Shown here in pieces: positions 15,666 to 24,107 of a stretch of 48,664 nt of DNA; within the stretch, counting starts at the first letter, position 1, and every line of letters begins with the position of its first letter. Origin of the DNA: an uncultured Aquincola sp. (GTDB taxonomy: Bacteria > Pseudomonadota > Gammaproteobacteria > Burkholderiales > Burkholderiaceae); assembly GCA_937883885.1 (NCBI GenBank), contig CAKZXL010000212.1, positions 1-48,664 on the forward strand, given 5' to 3'. The notes under the pieces were generated by a model. It searched no databases and was not told the DNA's origin. It saw nothing but the letters and a program-made list of their open reading frames with translations. The translations under genes were made by a program, and so were the position numbers.

Positions 15666-16961
15666 ATGACCCTCACCTACAGCCCCCTGCACTCGATCAC
15701 CTTGCTGTCCAGCCAGGCGGTCAAAGCCAAGCGCTTCGTTGCGATCGACGGCACTCATGCCGCTTCGTCTGCCGCGGCCGTTGGCATCTCCGAACACGAC
15801 TGCGAGCCGGGCAAGGCGCTGAGTGCGCTCACCGGTTATAGCGGCCTCATGGAGGCCTCGGCCGCCATCCCCTTCGGCGCGCCGGTCAAGCCCGCCACGG
15901 ACGGCAGCGGCCGCGCCGCGGTAGGTTCTGCCGCGGACTACTGCGGTCGGGCCTTGACCGAGGCCACGGGAGCAGGCGCGGTCTTGGTGGTGCGCTTCAT
16001 CGAGATCGGCGGCAGCCCAGCACCGGCGCCGTCCGAAGCACCGGTCAACACGGTGCTGCCGAGCATCACCGGCACGCCGACCGTCGGTCAGACCCTCACG
16101 GCGCTCGACGGCAGCTGGAGCGGCGGCCCGACGTTGACCCGGCAGTGGCGCCGCAACGGCGCGGCCATCGCTGGCGCCACCGGCAGCACCTACCTGCTGG
16201 TCTCGGCCGATCTGGGTGCATCCATCAGCGTCACGGTCACCGCAGCCAACATCGCCGGCTCGACGTCGGCAACCAGTGCGGGCACGGCCGCTGTCGCAGC
16301 TGCAGGCGGCGGCGCAGCGCCGGTGAACACCGTGCTGCCAGCCATCACCGGCACGGCCCAGGATGGCCAGGTCCTCACTGTGTCCAACGGCACCTGGTCG
16401 AATGCGCCGACATCCTATGCCCGCCAGTGGAAGCGAGGCGGCGCCAACATTGCAGGCGCCACCGGCACCACCTACACCTGCGTGACCGCAGACGTCGGCT
16501 CGACCATCACCTGCACGGTGACAGCCACGAACGCGTCGGGCTCAGCGTCGGCGACCTCGGCGCCGACGGCGGCAGTGACAGCAGCAGCGGCCGACAGCCG
16601 CGCCCGGTTTGGTGTCGGCTCGGCGACCGCCGGCGTGACCGATCCGGCCACGCTCCTGGCCGCGATGACGGCCATGACCGGCTCGGCGAACGCCTCGAAG
16701 TCGGGCTCCTTCACTGTCAACCCCGCGGCCGGCCAGTACGGCTGGGCGGCCTTCGAAGCGACGGCCTCCGCAGGCGGCGTGACCTTCACCGACAGCCTCG
16801 GCACCGGTGGTTGGCAAGGTGCCACCTCCGCCGGCAACAACGTCGCGGACGACGGCTCCAGCCCGAACACCTCCACTGTCACCGCTGTCGTCAACGGGGT
16901 CACCTGGCGCTTCTTCCGCCAAAGCTATGCCGGTGCTTCCGGCTCCTTTACCACCACCTGA
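15666..16961 (+). CDS. DUF2190-like capsid decoration protein with two Ig-like domains (431 aa)
   Basis: Residues 1-115 (TYSPLHSITLLSSQAVKAKRF, GISEHDCEPGKALSALTGYSGLMEAS, GRALTEATGAGAVLVVRFI) match the pattern of DUF2190 capsid-cement proteins. Two ~90-residue Ig-like repeats follow, each APVNTVLPxITGTxxxGQ ... W(S/K)RxGAxIAGATGxTY ... ATSAxTAAV. The last ~120 residues form another strand-rich domain (FGVGSATAGVTDP...). Such Ig-like domains on capsids can bind surface glycans. It lies in the late region after lysis rather than beside the capsid gene. Confidence 0.75.
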   Translation: MTLTYSPLHSITLLSSQAVKAKRFVAIDGTHAASSAAAVGISEHDCEPGKALSALTGYSGLMEASAAIPFGAPVKPATDGSGRAAVGSAADYCGRALTEATGAGAVLVVRFIEIGGSPAPAPSEAPVNTVLPSITGTPTVGQTLTALDGSWSGGPTLTRQWRRNGAAIAGATGSTYLLVSADLGASISVTVTAANIAGSTSATSAGTAAVAAAGGGAAPVNTVLPAITGTAQDGQVLTVSNGTWSNAPTSYARQWKRGGANIAGATGTTYTCVTADVGSTITCTVTATNASGSASATSAPTAAVTAAAADSRARFGVGSATAGVTDPATLLAAMTAMTGSANASKSGSFTVNPAAGQYGWAAFEATASAGGVTFTDSLGTGGWQGATSAGNNVADDGSSPNTSTVTAVVNGVTWRFFRQSYAGASGSFTTT

Positions 16962-16976
16962 TCCTGGAGCTCGCAC

Positions 16977-19253
16977 ATGCCTCAACTCACCTCTCCGCTG
17001 TCGACCCCGGCCGGCATGGCTGGCGTCAATCCGGCACACGTCGGCAAGATGGCGGGCACGCGCCTCCACTTCCCGAGCTTTGCGGCTTGGACTGCTGCGA
17101 TCACCAGCGGAGCGACCGGCTTCGCGTCGGACCTCTGGGCCGATGGCCAGGAAATGACCATCGCCGACGAGGCGGACACCGGAGCGGTTCGGGTGTGGCG
17201 CACCTCGTTGGCTCACGCGCGCACTGTCCGGATGGGCGGCACTTCTGTCGTCCTCGCTGCGAACACCAACCTGGCAATCGCCACCTCAGGCGTCCCCTCG
17301 TCCGGCACAGGTAGCGTCGGTGACGTGGCCATCGATGGTGGTGCGGGCGTTTACTACACGAAGGGCGCGGGTGGCTGGGGTTCCGCGTCCTCCCTCTATC
17401 CGGTGTCAGGGGTTGGGAACCTGCTGAGCACCGCTACGACGTCCGGCGACTCGTTCGAGGCGCTGATGCACCAAGGCTTCATCCCCAACAGCGCTGTCGT
17501 CGCGAATGGTGTTGCCACTCTGGGCTTCGCCGCCGCGCATGGTCTCTACACCGGCACGAAGATCAACGCGACCGGCGGTCCCAGCGAGGCCATTAACGGC
17601 ATTCGCGTGGCGATCACGCGGATCGATGCAACGCATCTGAGTTACCCAGTACCTGGCGCGCCTGACGGTGTCATTGTCAGCGGCCCAGCCCAGTATCAGA
17701 TCTTCGCCTGGTCGCAGAGGACGATGACGGGCATCTATCCCCACTTGCAGCGCCTCTCCAAGGGCTCATTACGGCTGCTGCAGGCTGGCGGCATGTCGGG
17801 TCACCGAATGGCCGACGTGCTGGCCCGGTACGAGACGTCGCTGCGGCCCTATAAGGCTAAGCTGCACATCCACTGGGGCTACTTCAACGACCTGCAATAC
17901 GGCGTAACTGCCGCTGCCTCCGCCGCGACCGTGCAGCAGATACTGACGCAACGCAAGGCGGATGGCTGCCTCACGGTCTGCGTGTCCGCGATTGCGGTTC
18001 AAACCGGCGTTTGGACCTGGCCGACGCTGACGGCCCCCTTGACGACGATGACCGACGCTACTGCGGCGGCGTGGATCTTGGCCTGGAACAAGCTGATGTC
18101 CGCTTGGTGCCTGGCCAACGGTGTCATCTGGATCGATGTGCACACCGGAACCGTCGACCCCGCCACCGGCTACGCCACCGCGGGTGCTTGCAAGGCGAAC
18201 GACATCCATCCGGCGGCCCGCAGCTGCTACCTCGCCGCGAAGTTGATCTACACGCGCCTCTCCGGCGCTGGCTTCTTTTCGCCACGCGCCCTCGCATCCA
18301 GCGCGCTGGACAACGTCGGTGCCGACTCGACGAACCGAAATCTGTGCCGCGCAGCGCCGGTCGCGCAAGGCGCTGGCGGCACGCCCGGCGCCGGTCAGAC
18401 CACCGCCTACACGACCTGGGCTTCCAGCATCGGGGCGGCCGTGGCGGCCAACCGCTGGCGCACCAATGCCGGCAATCTCTACTTCACGGCGGCGGGCGGG
18501 ACGGTATCCTCGGCGTGGCAGACAGGCCAAGCCGTCACCAGCGGCCAGTACCGCATCAACGGCGGCAACCTTTACCAAGCCAGCAGCTCCGGCACGACTG
18601 GTGCCACAGCACCGACGCATACGGCCGGCTCTGCGAGCGACGGCGCTGTGTCGTGGCAGTACATCTCGGCTGCAGGACCAACGCACACCAGCGGATCGGC
18701 GACGGGCGTCGACGGAATTGCCTGGGCCTACATGGGCAAGGCGGAAGGCACCGCGGGCGTGCCCGCAAGCTACCGAGCGATCAACACGTCGACCGCGCTC
18801 GCGCTCACCTCGCTGGTGGACAAGGCATCCGGCGTCAAGGCGATGCGCAACACGACCTATGCCACGCTGGCCAACGACAGCAGCCTGCAAAGCTACAGCT
18901 TCACGCTGACGGACTTGGTAGGCGGAGACGTGCTGGACATCGCCTTCTTGGCGTCGCTCCTTACCAATTTCACGGGGGTGGCTGGCGGACCGAGCGCTCA
19001 GAACGTCAAGAGCTTCACCGGCTACGTGGAATTCCAGACGGACGGCGTGACGTACCTGGTCTACGAACAACTCGGCGGCGTGTCAGCTGCCAACGAGCAA
19101 ATCACCGATGACCTCAGCGACGTTGCCATCGTGCTCGAAGAAGTTGTGGTTCCGACCGGTAGCACAACGCTGGCGCGGGTACATCTTCAAACGCAGTGGT
19201 CCGGGGCGGGACAGGCGGCCACGGAGATGGGCTGTCTGACGGCAACGCACTGA
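16977..19253 (+). CDS. SGNH/GDSL-type hydrolase with fibre-like C-terminal repeats (758 aa)
   Basis: The SGNH blocks can be followed: block I GDSF (S159), block II Gly in QAGGMSGHRMAD (~270-280), block III GYFND (N304), block V NDIHPA (D409, H411). A strand-rich insert (~170-245; AAAHGLYTGTKINATGG) sits between blocks I and II. After ~440 come repeats typical of phage fibres (GNLYFTAAGGT; NLYQASSSGTTGATAPTHTAGSASDGAVSW; HTSGSATGVDGIAW). Such enzymes remove acetyl groups from sugars, so this may act on the host surface polymer or a released polymer. The exact substrate is unknown. GGAG precedes ATG 16977. Confidence 0.75.
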   Translation: MPQLTSPLSTPAGMAGVNPAHVGKMAGTRLHFPSFAAWTAAITSGATGFASDLWADGQEMTIADEADTGAVRVWRTSLAHARTVRMGGTSVVLAANTNLAIATSGVPSSGTGSVGDVAIDGGAGVYYTKGAGGWGSASSLYPVSGVGNLLSTATTSGDSFEALMHQGFIPNSAVVANGVATLGFAAAHGLYTGTKINATGGPSEAINGIRVAITRIDATHLSYPVPGAPDGVIVSGPAQYQIFAWSQRTMTGIYPHLQRLSKGSLRLLQAGGMSGHRMADVLARYETSLRPYKAKLHIHWGYFNDLQYGVTAAASAATVQQILTQRKADGCLTVCVSAIAVQTGVWTWPTLTAPLTTMTDATAAAWILAWNKLMSAWCLANGVIWIDVHTGTVDPATGYATAGACKANDIHPAARSCYLAAKLIYTRLSGAGFFSPRALASSALDNVGADSTNRNLCRAAPVAQGAGGTPGAGQTTAYTTWASSIGAAVAANRWRTNAGNLYFTAAGGTVSSAWQTGQAVTSGQYRINGGNLYQASSSGTTGATAPTHTAGSASDGAVSWQYISAAGPTHTSGSATGVDGIAWAYMGKAEGTAGVPASYRAINTSTALALTSLVDKASGVKAMRNTTYATLANDSSLQSYSFTLTDLVGGDVLDIAFLASLLTNFTGVAGGPSAQNVKSFTGYVEFQTDGVTYLVYEQLGGVSAANEQITDDLSDVAIVLEEVVVPTGSTTLARVHLQTQWSGAGQAATEMGCLTATH

Positions 19254-19305
19254 CACCAGGCAAGCCCGAATGACGAAGCGGAAAGCTTACCGAGATGATG
19301 AGAGA

Positions 19306-19321
19306 CCCGGCAAGTGCCGGG
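19306..19321 (+). promoter_or_regulatory. Hairpin upstream of the PEP-CTERM gene
   Basis: CCCGGC-AAGT-GCCGGG is a perfect 6-bp stem 8 bases before the AGGAGG site. It resembles the stem before the endolysin. It could limit read-through into the gene. Confidence 0.45.
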
Positions 19322-19338
19322 CATCACGAGGAGGATAT

Positions 19339-20091
19339 ATGAAGATTCTGAAGCATTTCGCTGTCGCCGCACTCTCGTTCGCAGGCGCTGCCTACGCGGA
19401 TGGCCACGCCAACGGCACCGTCGCCTTTGCCGACATCAGCGGCTACGGCATTCGGTACACGGCAGACTGGATAACGCCGGTGGACTACAAGCTTTCCGCC
19501 TCAGCCACTACCTATGGGCGATATCCCATTGACGGCCTCTACCAGTACATCCTTGTGTCCGGCAATTTGGCCTTGGCTCCCACAGTGCCGGCAGGCGCTG
19601 GCAGTTTTGACCTGCAGGTCACGATGACTATGGAGTACATCAACCTTGCTACCGGCAAGGTTGAGGCGCCCGCACAGTTCTATGAGATGGTCAAGAAGAC
19701 CGGTGGGGGCTTCAGCCATACGGACGCCGTCAATTGCCCAAGCGGCTACAACGTCGAACTCCGATTCTCAAACTCGGTGTGCGATTTCAACGCGACCGCA
19801 GCCTCGTCGGGCGGCGGCAACCCGGCCAACGACGTATTCAGGTTTCCGCTGGCGGTCACAACCAGCACCCTGTACCACTTCAGGGGTGGTCACTACTTGA
19901 GCGCGTCAAACGACCCTACATGCGCGTCGTTTGACTGCATGACACCAGGTCAAGACCTTTTCGGTTTGCCCACGGTAAGGCTAGACGCGACGATTGCGAT
20001 CAGCACGGTCCCTGAGCCTGCAACGGCTGCGCTGATGCTCGCGGGCCTGGCCTTCACGGCGACCGTGGCGCGACGTCGCCGAGGCGATTAA
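19339..20091 (+). CDS. PEP-CTERM-sorted exported protein (250 aa)
   Basis: A Sec signal (MKILKHFAVAALSFAGAAYADG) is followed by a ~200-residue secreted domain and a C-terminal sorting signal: VPEP (TVPEPATAALM), a hydrophobic helix (MLAGLAFTATVA) and RRRRGD. Exosortase (EpsH-type) recognises such tags and links the protein to the cell surface or polymer; the host would need to supply it, since none is seen here. The ribosome site AGGAGG is the strongest in the prophage. Base composition is lower in GC than the neighbours and hairpins flank it, so it looks like a separately acquired cargo gene (moron). Confidence 0.85.
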   Translation: MKILKHFAVAALSFAGAAYADGHANGTVAFADISGYGIRYTADWITPVDYKLSASATTYGRYPIDGLYQYILVSGNLALAPTVPAGAGSFDLQVTMTMEYINLATGKVEAPAQFYEMVKKTGGGFSHTDAVNCPSGYNVELRFSNSVCDFNATAASSGGGNPANDVFRFPLAVTTSTLYHFRGGHYLSASNDPTCASFDCMTPGQDLFGLPTVRLDATIAISTVPEPATAALMLAGLAFTATVARRRRGD

Positions 20092-20099
20092 CCCAATAA

Positions 20100-20118
20100 G
20101 GGGAGGTCGATCCTCCCC
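20100..20118 (+). terminator. Terminator-like hairpin after the PEP-CTERM gene
   Basis: GGGGAGG-TCGAT-CCTCCCC forms a 7-bp stem 9 bases after the stop codon. No T-run follows, so it may only stabilise or attenuate the transcript. Confidence 0.5.
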
Positions 20119-20175
20119 CCACCACCTGCCGGTGCCCATGTACCAAAGCAATGGCCTTCCTTCTGTCGGAGCAAC

Positions 20176-20439
20176 ATGAGCGATAACAACCGATCACAAG
20201 AGCTGCTGCTCCTCGGAGAGATCAAAGGCATCGTGCAAGGCCTCAAGGATGGCCAGGATCTGCAGACCAAGCGCATCGACGCCATGCAGGGCACCATCGA
20301 GAACATGGACGGCCGCCTGCGCAACGTCGAGCAGAAGTCGGCGGTCATCGGTGCCGTCTCCGGCGGGGCCATGTCGATCGGCATCGCGCTGATCATCGAA
20401 GGCGCCAAGCAGTTCCTCGTCGGCCGCGGAGGCAACTGA
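20176..20439 (+). CDS. Small coiled-coil membrane protein (87 aa)
   Basis: A polar coiled-coil N-terminus (LLLGEIKGIVQGLKDGQDLQTKRIDAMQGTIENMDGRLRNVEQKSA) precedes one hydrophobic segment (VIGAVSGGAMSIGIALIIEGA). Proteins of this kind occur in lysis or packaging regions of many phages, some annotated as holin-like or haemolysin XhlA-like. Here it directly precedes the terminase genes. A GGAG ribosome site is present. Confidence 0.75.
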   Translation: MSDNNRSQELLLLGEIKGIVQGLKDGQDLQTKRIDAMQGTIENMDGRLRNVEQKSAVIGAVSGGAMSIGIALIIEGAKQFLVGRGGN

Positions 20440-20442
20440 GCC

Positions 20443-20943
20443 ATGGCGCATCCGTCCGAGCGGCGCACGCAGCTGCGCGGCCTGTACGTCTACAAGCGCC
20501 TGCCGATGGAGTCGGCGTGCAACGCGCTCAAGATCGCGAAGTCGACGGGCATCCGCTGGAAGGCCGAGGCCCGCGACGAGGGTGACGACTGGGACACCGC
20601 CCGGTCGGCACTGGCGATGGGCGACGAGAACTTCACGCAGCTGGCGCGCCGGCTCATCGAAGACTACCTGGTGCAGCACCAGGCGGTGATGGAGACCCTG
20701 CGCAACGACGAGGCGCTATCGCCCGCGCAGCGCATGAGCATCCTGGCCAGCGCCGGCGACAGCTTCCACAAGACCATGTCGGCCTTCAAGAAAGTGGCGC
20801 CGGAGATCAACCGGCACGCCATCGCGCTGGACACGCTGCAGCGCTTCGCGTCCTTCGCGCAGCAGCAGTACCCGCAGCACGTGCCTGCGATGCTGGAGAT
20901 GCTGGAGCCCTTCGGCTCGGAGCTGGCCAAGGCCTATGGCTAA
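20443..20943 (+). CDS. Terminase small subunit (DUF1804-like, 166 aa)
   Basis: The N-terminus (ERRTQLRGLYVYKRLPMESACNALKIAKSTGIRWKAEARDEGDDWDTARSA) is a helix-turn-helix with the DUF1804 pattern known from Mu gp27-like proteins, followed by helices (FTQLARRLIEDYLVQHQAVMETLR; SFHKTMSAFKKVAPEINRHAIALDTLQRFASF). It recognises phage DNA for headful packaging with the large subunit, whose gene overlaps its end by 8 bases. Confidence 0.85.
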   Translation: MAHPSERRTQLRGLYVYKRLPMESACNALKIAKSTGIRWKAEARDEGDDWDTARSALAMGDENFTQLARRLIEDYLVQHQAVMETLRNDEALSPAQRMSILASAGDSFHKTMSAFKKVAPEINRHAIALDTLQRFASFAQQQYPQHVPAMLEMLEPFGSELAKAYG

Positions 20944-22612
20944 GACCAGCAAGGACTTCCTTGCCGGCCTGGCCGGCCTGGTCGAAGGCCTGCGCCGCCA
21001 GGTCGACGCCAACCTCGACGGCTGGGACCTGACGCCCGAGGCCATTGCCGAACGCCGGCGCCAGGTGGCCGACGACATCAACGGCTTTGCGTTCTTCGAC
21101 CGGACGTACTTCCCGCACTACGGCACCGCGGAGCCGTCGGCGCTGCATCGGTACCTGCACAAGCGCCTGCCCGAGATCGTCAACACGCCCACCGGCCAGC
21201 GCGACGCTTTGGCAGCTCCGCGCGGCGAGGCCAAGTCGACCAAGATCAGCCTGATCTTCTTGCTGTGGTGCGTGGTCCGCAAGATCAAGCACTACCCGCT
21301 GATCTTCATGGACGCCTTCGAACAGGCGGCCGAGATGCTGGAGGCGGTGAAGGTCGAGCTCGAATCGAACCCGCGCCTGGCCAGCGACTTCCCGGATGCC
21401 TGCGGCCAGGGACGCGTCTGGCGCGTGGGCTGCATCGTGACGGCCAACGACGTCAAGATCGAGTCCTTCGGCGTCGGCAAGCGGGTGCGCGGCCGTCGTC
21501 ACGGCCCCTATCGGCCGGACCTGGCCATCCTCGACGACATCGAGAACGACGAGAACTCGGCCACTCCGGCCCAGCGCGACAAGCTGCAACGCTACGTGAC
21601 CAAGGCGGTGCTCAGCCTGGGCCCGGTCGACGACAGCATGGACGCGGTCCTGGTGGGCACCGTGCTGCACTACGACAGCGTGTTGTCGAGGTTCCTGAAG
21701 CACCCGATGTGGAACAGCCGGGTCTTCAAGGCGATCTTGAAGTGGCCAGACCGCATGGACCTGTGGGACGAGTTCGAGGCTCTCCTGCTGGGCGGTGACA
21801 CGCCGCAGGAGGGCGAGGCGTCAGCCATGCTGCTGTATGCCAAGCACCAGGCCGAGATGAACAAGGGCGCCGAGGTGAGCTGGCCAGCGGTGCGGCCGCT
21901 GGTCAAGCTGATGATCAAGCGCGCCCGAGACGGCCACGAGGCCTTCGACAGCGAGCAGCAGAACGACCCCATCAGCGGCGAGGAAGCGCCCTTTGCGGGA
22001 TGCATCCAGTTCTGGGTCAATCGCATCGCCGAGTGGGTGTTCTACGGCGCCTGTGACCCGTCGCTGGGGCTCAAGGGCAAGAGCCGAGATCCCAGTGCGC
22101 TGCTCGTGGGCGGCTACCAGCGTGAGAAGGGCATCCTGAGCGTCGTCGACGCCCGCATACGCAAGCGCACGCCGGACCGGATCATCAGCGACATCATCAC
22201 GATGCAGTCCGAGTGGCAGTGCGTGATGTGGGCGATCGAGGCGGTGCAGTTCCAGGAGTTCCTGCGCACCGAGCTGCTCAAGCGCAGCGCGATCGCGGGG
22301 GTGCCGGTGTCGGCCCGCGGCGTCAAGCCGCACGACGACAAGCTCTTGCGCATCGAAGCCCTGCAGCCCTTTGTCGCGGCTGGCCAGATCCTGCTGCACG
22401 CCGGCCAGACCACGCTGGTCGACCAGCTGCGCCACTTCCCCAAGGCTGACCACGACGACGGGCCCGACGCGCTGGAGATGCTGTGGAAGCTGGCATCGAC
22501 CGGCGGCCGCGCAGCTGGCGCCACCGTCGATGGCAGCCGTGAAGACCAATCCGAGCGCGCTGGCGCTCGCCGAGCTCGACGCGCCCGCGGCCGCCGAGCT
22601 GCTCTTGCCTGA
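20936..22612 (+). CDS. Terminase large subunit (Mu gp28-like, 558 aa)
   Basis: ATPase and nuclease that package DNA. The ATPase part has a Walker-A-like APRGEAKST (~94-102) and Walker B DLAILDDIE (~195-203). The nuclease part has the acidic patches YGACDPSLG (~362), and DDGPDALEM near residue 512. The last ~25 residues are Arg/Ala-rich and lie where a portal reading frame may already be in use, so the C-terminus may differ from what the frame suggests. Confidence 0.9.
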   Translation: MAKTSKDFLAGLAGLVEGLRRQVDANLDGWDLTPEAIAERRRQVADDINGFAFFDRTYFPHYGTAEPSALHRYLHKRLPEIVNTPTGQRDALAAPRGEAKSTKISLIFLLWCVVRKIKHYPLIFMDAFEQAAEMLEAVKVELESNPRLASDFPDACGQGRVWRVGCIVTANDVKIESFGVGKRVRGRRHGPYRPDLAILDDIENDENSATPAQRDKLQRYVTKAVLSLGPVDDSMDAVLVGTVLHYDSVLSRFLKHPMWNSRVFKAILKWPDRMDLWDEFEALLLGGDTPQEGEASAMLLYAKHQAEMNKGAEVSWPAVRPLVKLMIKRARDGHEAFDSEQQNDPISGEEAPFAGCIQFWVNRIAEWVFYGACDPSLGLKGKSRDPSALLVGGYQREKGILSVVDARIRKRTPDRIISDIITMQSEWQCVMWAIEAVQFQEFLRTELLKRSAIAGVPVSARGVKPHDDKLLRIEALQPFVAAGQILLHAGQTTLVDQLRHFPKADHDDGPDALEMLWKLASTGGRAAGATVDGSREDQSERAGARRARRARGRRAALA

Positions 22613-22619
22613 GGCCCCT

Positions 22620-24107
22620 ATGAGCAACGCCTACACCTTGGCCGACTTCGGCATCACCATGCTTGGCCAGGCGCTGCCGACCAAGACCGCGCCCGTGGCC
22701 ACCCGGGAAGCCGCAGGCGCCTTCGACGACGAAGACCGCGGCTGGCGCACCCTCACCGGCGTGGCTAGGCGCGACCTGTCCAGCGTCAGCCAGGCGCAGA
22801 TGCAAAAGCTGGCTGCCTACCTGTGGGAAACCAATCTGTTGGCCAACCGCCTGGTCGAGCTGCCGCTGGCATTCCTGGTGGCCGAGGGCGTCAAACTCAC
22901 CTGCGAGGACGAAGAGCACCAGGAATGGCTGCGCGCCTTTTGGAACGATCCCATCAACAAGATGGATTTGCGCCTACCCACCTTCGCGCGCGAGCTCGCG
23001 CTGTTTGGTGAGCAGTGCTGGCCGGTGTATGTCAACGACGTCAACGGGCATGTGCGCCTTGGTTATCTCGATCCGTCCTTGATTGAAAACGTCATCGTGG
23101 ACCCGGGGAACCCTTCTCAGGAAATCGGCGTTCGCACCGTCAAGGACGCCGCCGGGGTATTTCGGCAGTTTCGGGTGATCGTGCGTGGCGAGGACGATGA
23201 GTTGTTTGCGGCGCCGGCCAGGCAGCTGCGGGCCGGTTTCGACAGCGGTGAGGCGTTTTATTTTGCGGTCAACAAATTCGCTGCGGGTCGGCGCGGCCGC
23301 AGCGATCTGATTGCCCAGATGGATTGGCTCGACGGCTACGACGAGTTTCTGTTCGACCAGCTGGAGCGGGCCGGTGAGCTCGACGCATTCATCTGGGATG
23401 TCGAGCTGACCGGCGCGGACGAAGAAAAGGTCAAGGCGCGCGCCAAGGAAATCAAGCGACCTGGTCGAGGCAGCGTGCGCGTTCACAACGAACAGGAGAA
23501 GTGGACGGCCGAGGCGCCCAGCCTGAACGCGGTCGACCGCGCCGAGAGCGCCCGCATGTTCCGCAACCATGCGCTCGGCGGCGCCACGCTGCCCGAACAC
23601 TGGTACGGCGGCGGCGGTGACGTCAACCGCGCCTCGGCCGCCGAGATGGGCGACCCCTTCTTCAAGGTCGCAACCATGCGCCAGACCACCCTGCGCCACA
23701 TGCTGCAGGAGATGGGGCACTACGTGCTGTATCGGCGGGCGATCGCCGCTGGCCAGCGGCCGCAGTGGGGCAAGCCGGAGTGGACCGTTCGGGCCGAGTT
23801 CCCGGAGATGGTCACCCGGGACGTCACCAAATTGGCCAGCGCGCTGCAGAGCTGCGTCGTCGCCGTGGCGTCCGCCCTCGGTGAGCGGCTGATCACCCGG
23901 GCCACCGCCTTGCGGATCATCGCAACCGCTGCGAAGCGCCTGGAGGTCGACATCGACCCCGAGGCCGAGCTGGCGGCGGTGGAGGAGGAGGCACCGGACC
24001 CGGCAGCTGCTGCAGCGGCCGCAGCGGCCGTGGTGACCGTGCCAGCCGGCCTGGAAGACGACGACGCCAGCCAGGGCGCAGCCGATGGCCACGGGCAAGG
24101 CAAGTAA
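22620..24107 (+). CDS. Portal protein (495 aa)
   Basis: It follows the terminase as portals do and has the portal pattern: NRLVELPLAFLVAEGVKLT, FARELALFGEQCWPVYVN, YLDPSLIENVIVDPGNP, AFYFAVNKFAAGRRGRSDL, NHALGGATLPEHWYGGGGDVNRASAAEMGDPF, and an acidic Ala-rich tail. It forms the ring at the head vertex through which DNA passes. GAGG 5 bases upstream supports ATG 22620. An upstream in-frame ATG at 22530 (MAAVKTNPSALALAELD...) overlaps the terminase by 83 bases and could be the start instead. Confidence 0.88.
   Translation: MSNAYTLADFGITMLGQALPTKTAPVATREAAGAFDDEDRGWRTLTGVARRDLSSVSQAQMQKLAAYLWETNLLANRLVELPLAFLVAEGVKLTCEDEEHQEWLRAFWNDPINKMDLRLPTFARELALFGEQCWPVYVNDVNGHVRLGYLDPSLIENVIVDPGNPSQEIGVRTVKDAAGVFRQFRVIVRGEDDELFAAPARQLRAGFDSGEAFYFAVNKFAAGRRGRSDLIAQMDWLDGYDEFLFDQLERAGELDAFIWDVELTGADEEKVKARAKEIKRPGRGSVRVHNEQEKWTAEAPSLNAVDRAESARMFRNHALGGATLPEHWYGGGGDVNRASAAEMGDPFFKVATMRQTTLRHMLQEMGHYVLYRRAIAAGQRPQWGKPEWTVRAEFPEMVTRDVTKLASALQSCVVAVASALGERLITRATALRIIATAAKRLEVDIDPEAELAAVEEEAPDPAAAAAAAAAVVTVPAGLEDDDASQGAADGHGQGK

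Noticed and set aside
17769..19070. 433-aa open frame on the minus strand opposite the SGNH gene
   Set aside because: No recognisable domain, Arg/Gly/Val-rich; the plus-strand gene has the catalytic blocks and a ribosome site.
22371..22619. Portal start far upstream at 22371
   Set aside because: That part overlaps the terminase nuclease region and reads as a shadow; only 22530 or 22620 are reasonable.
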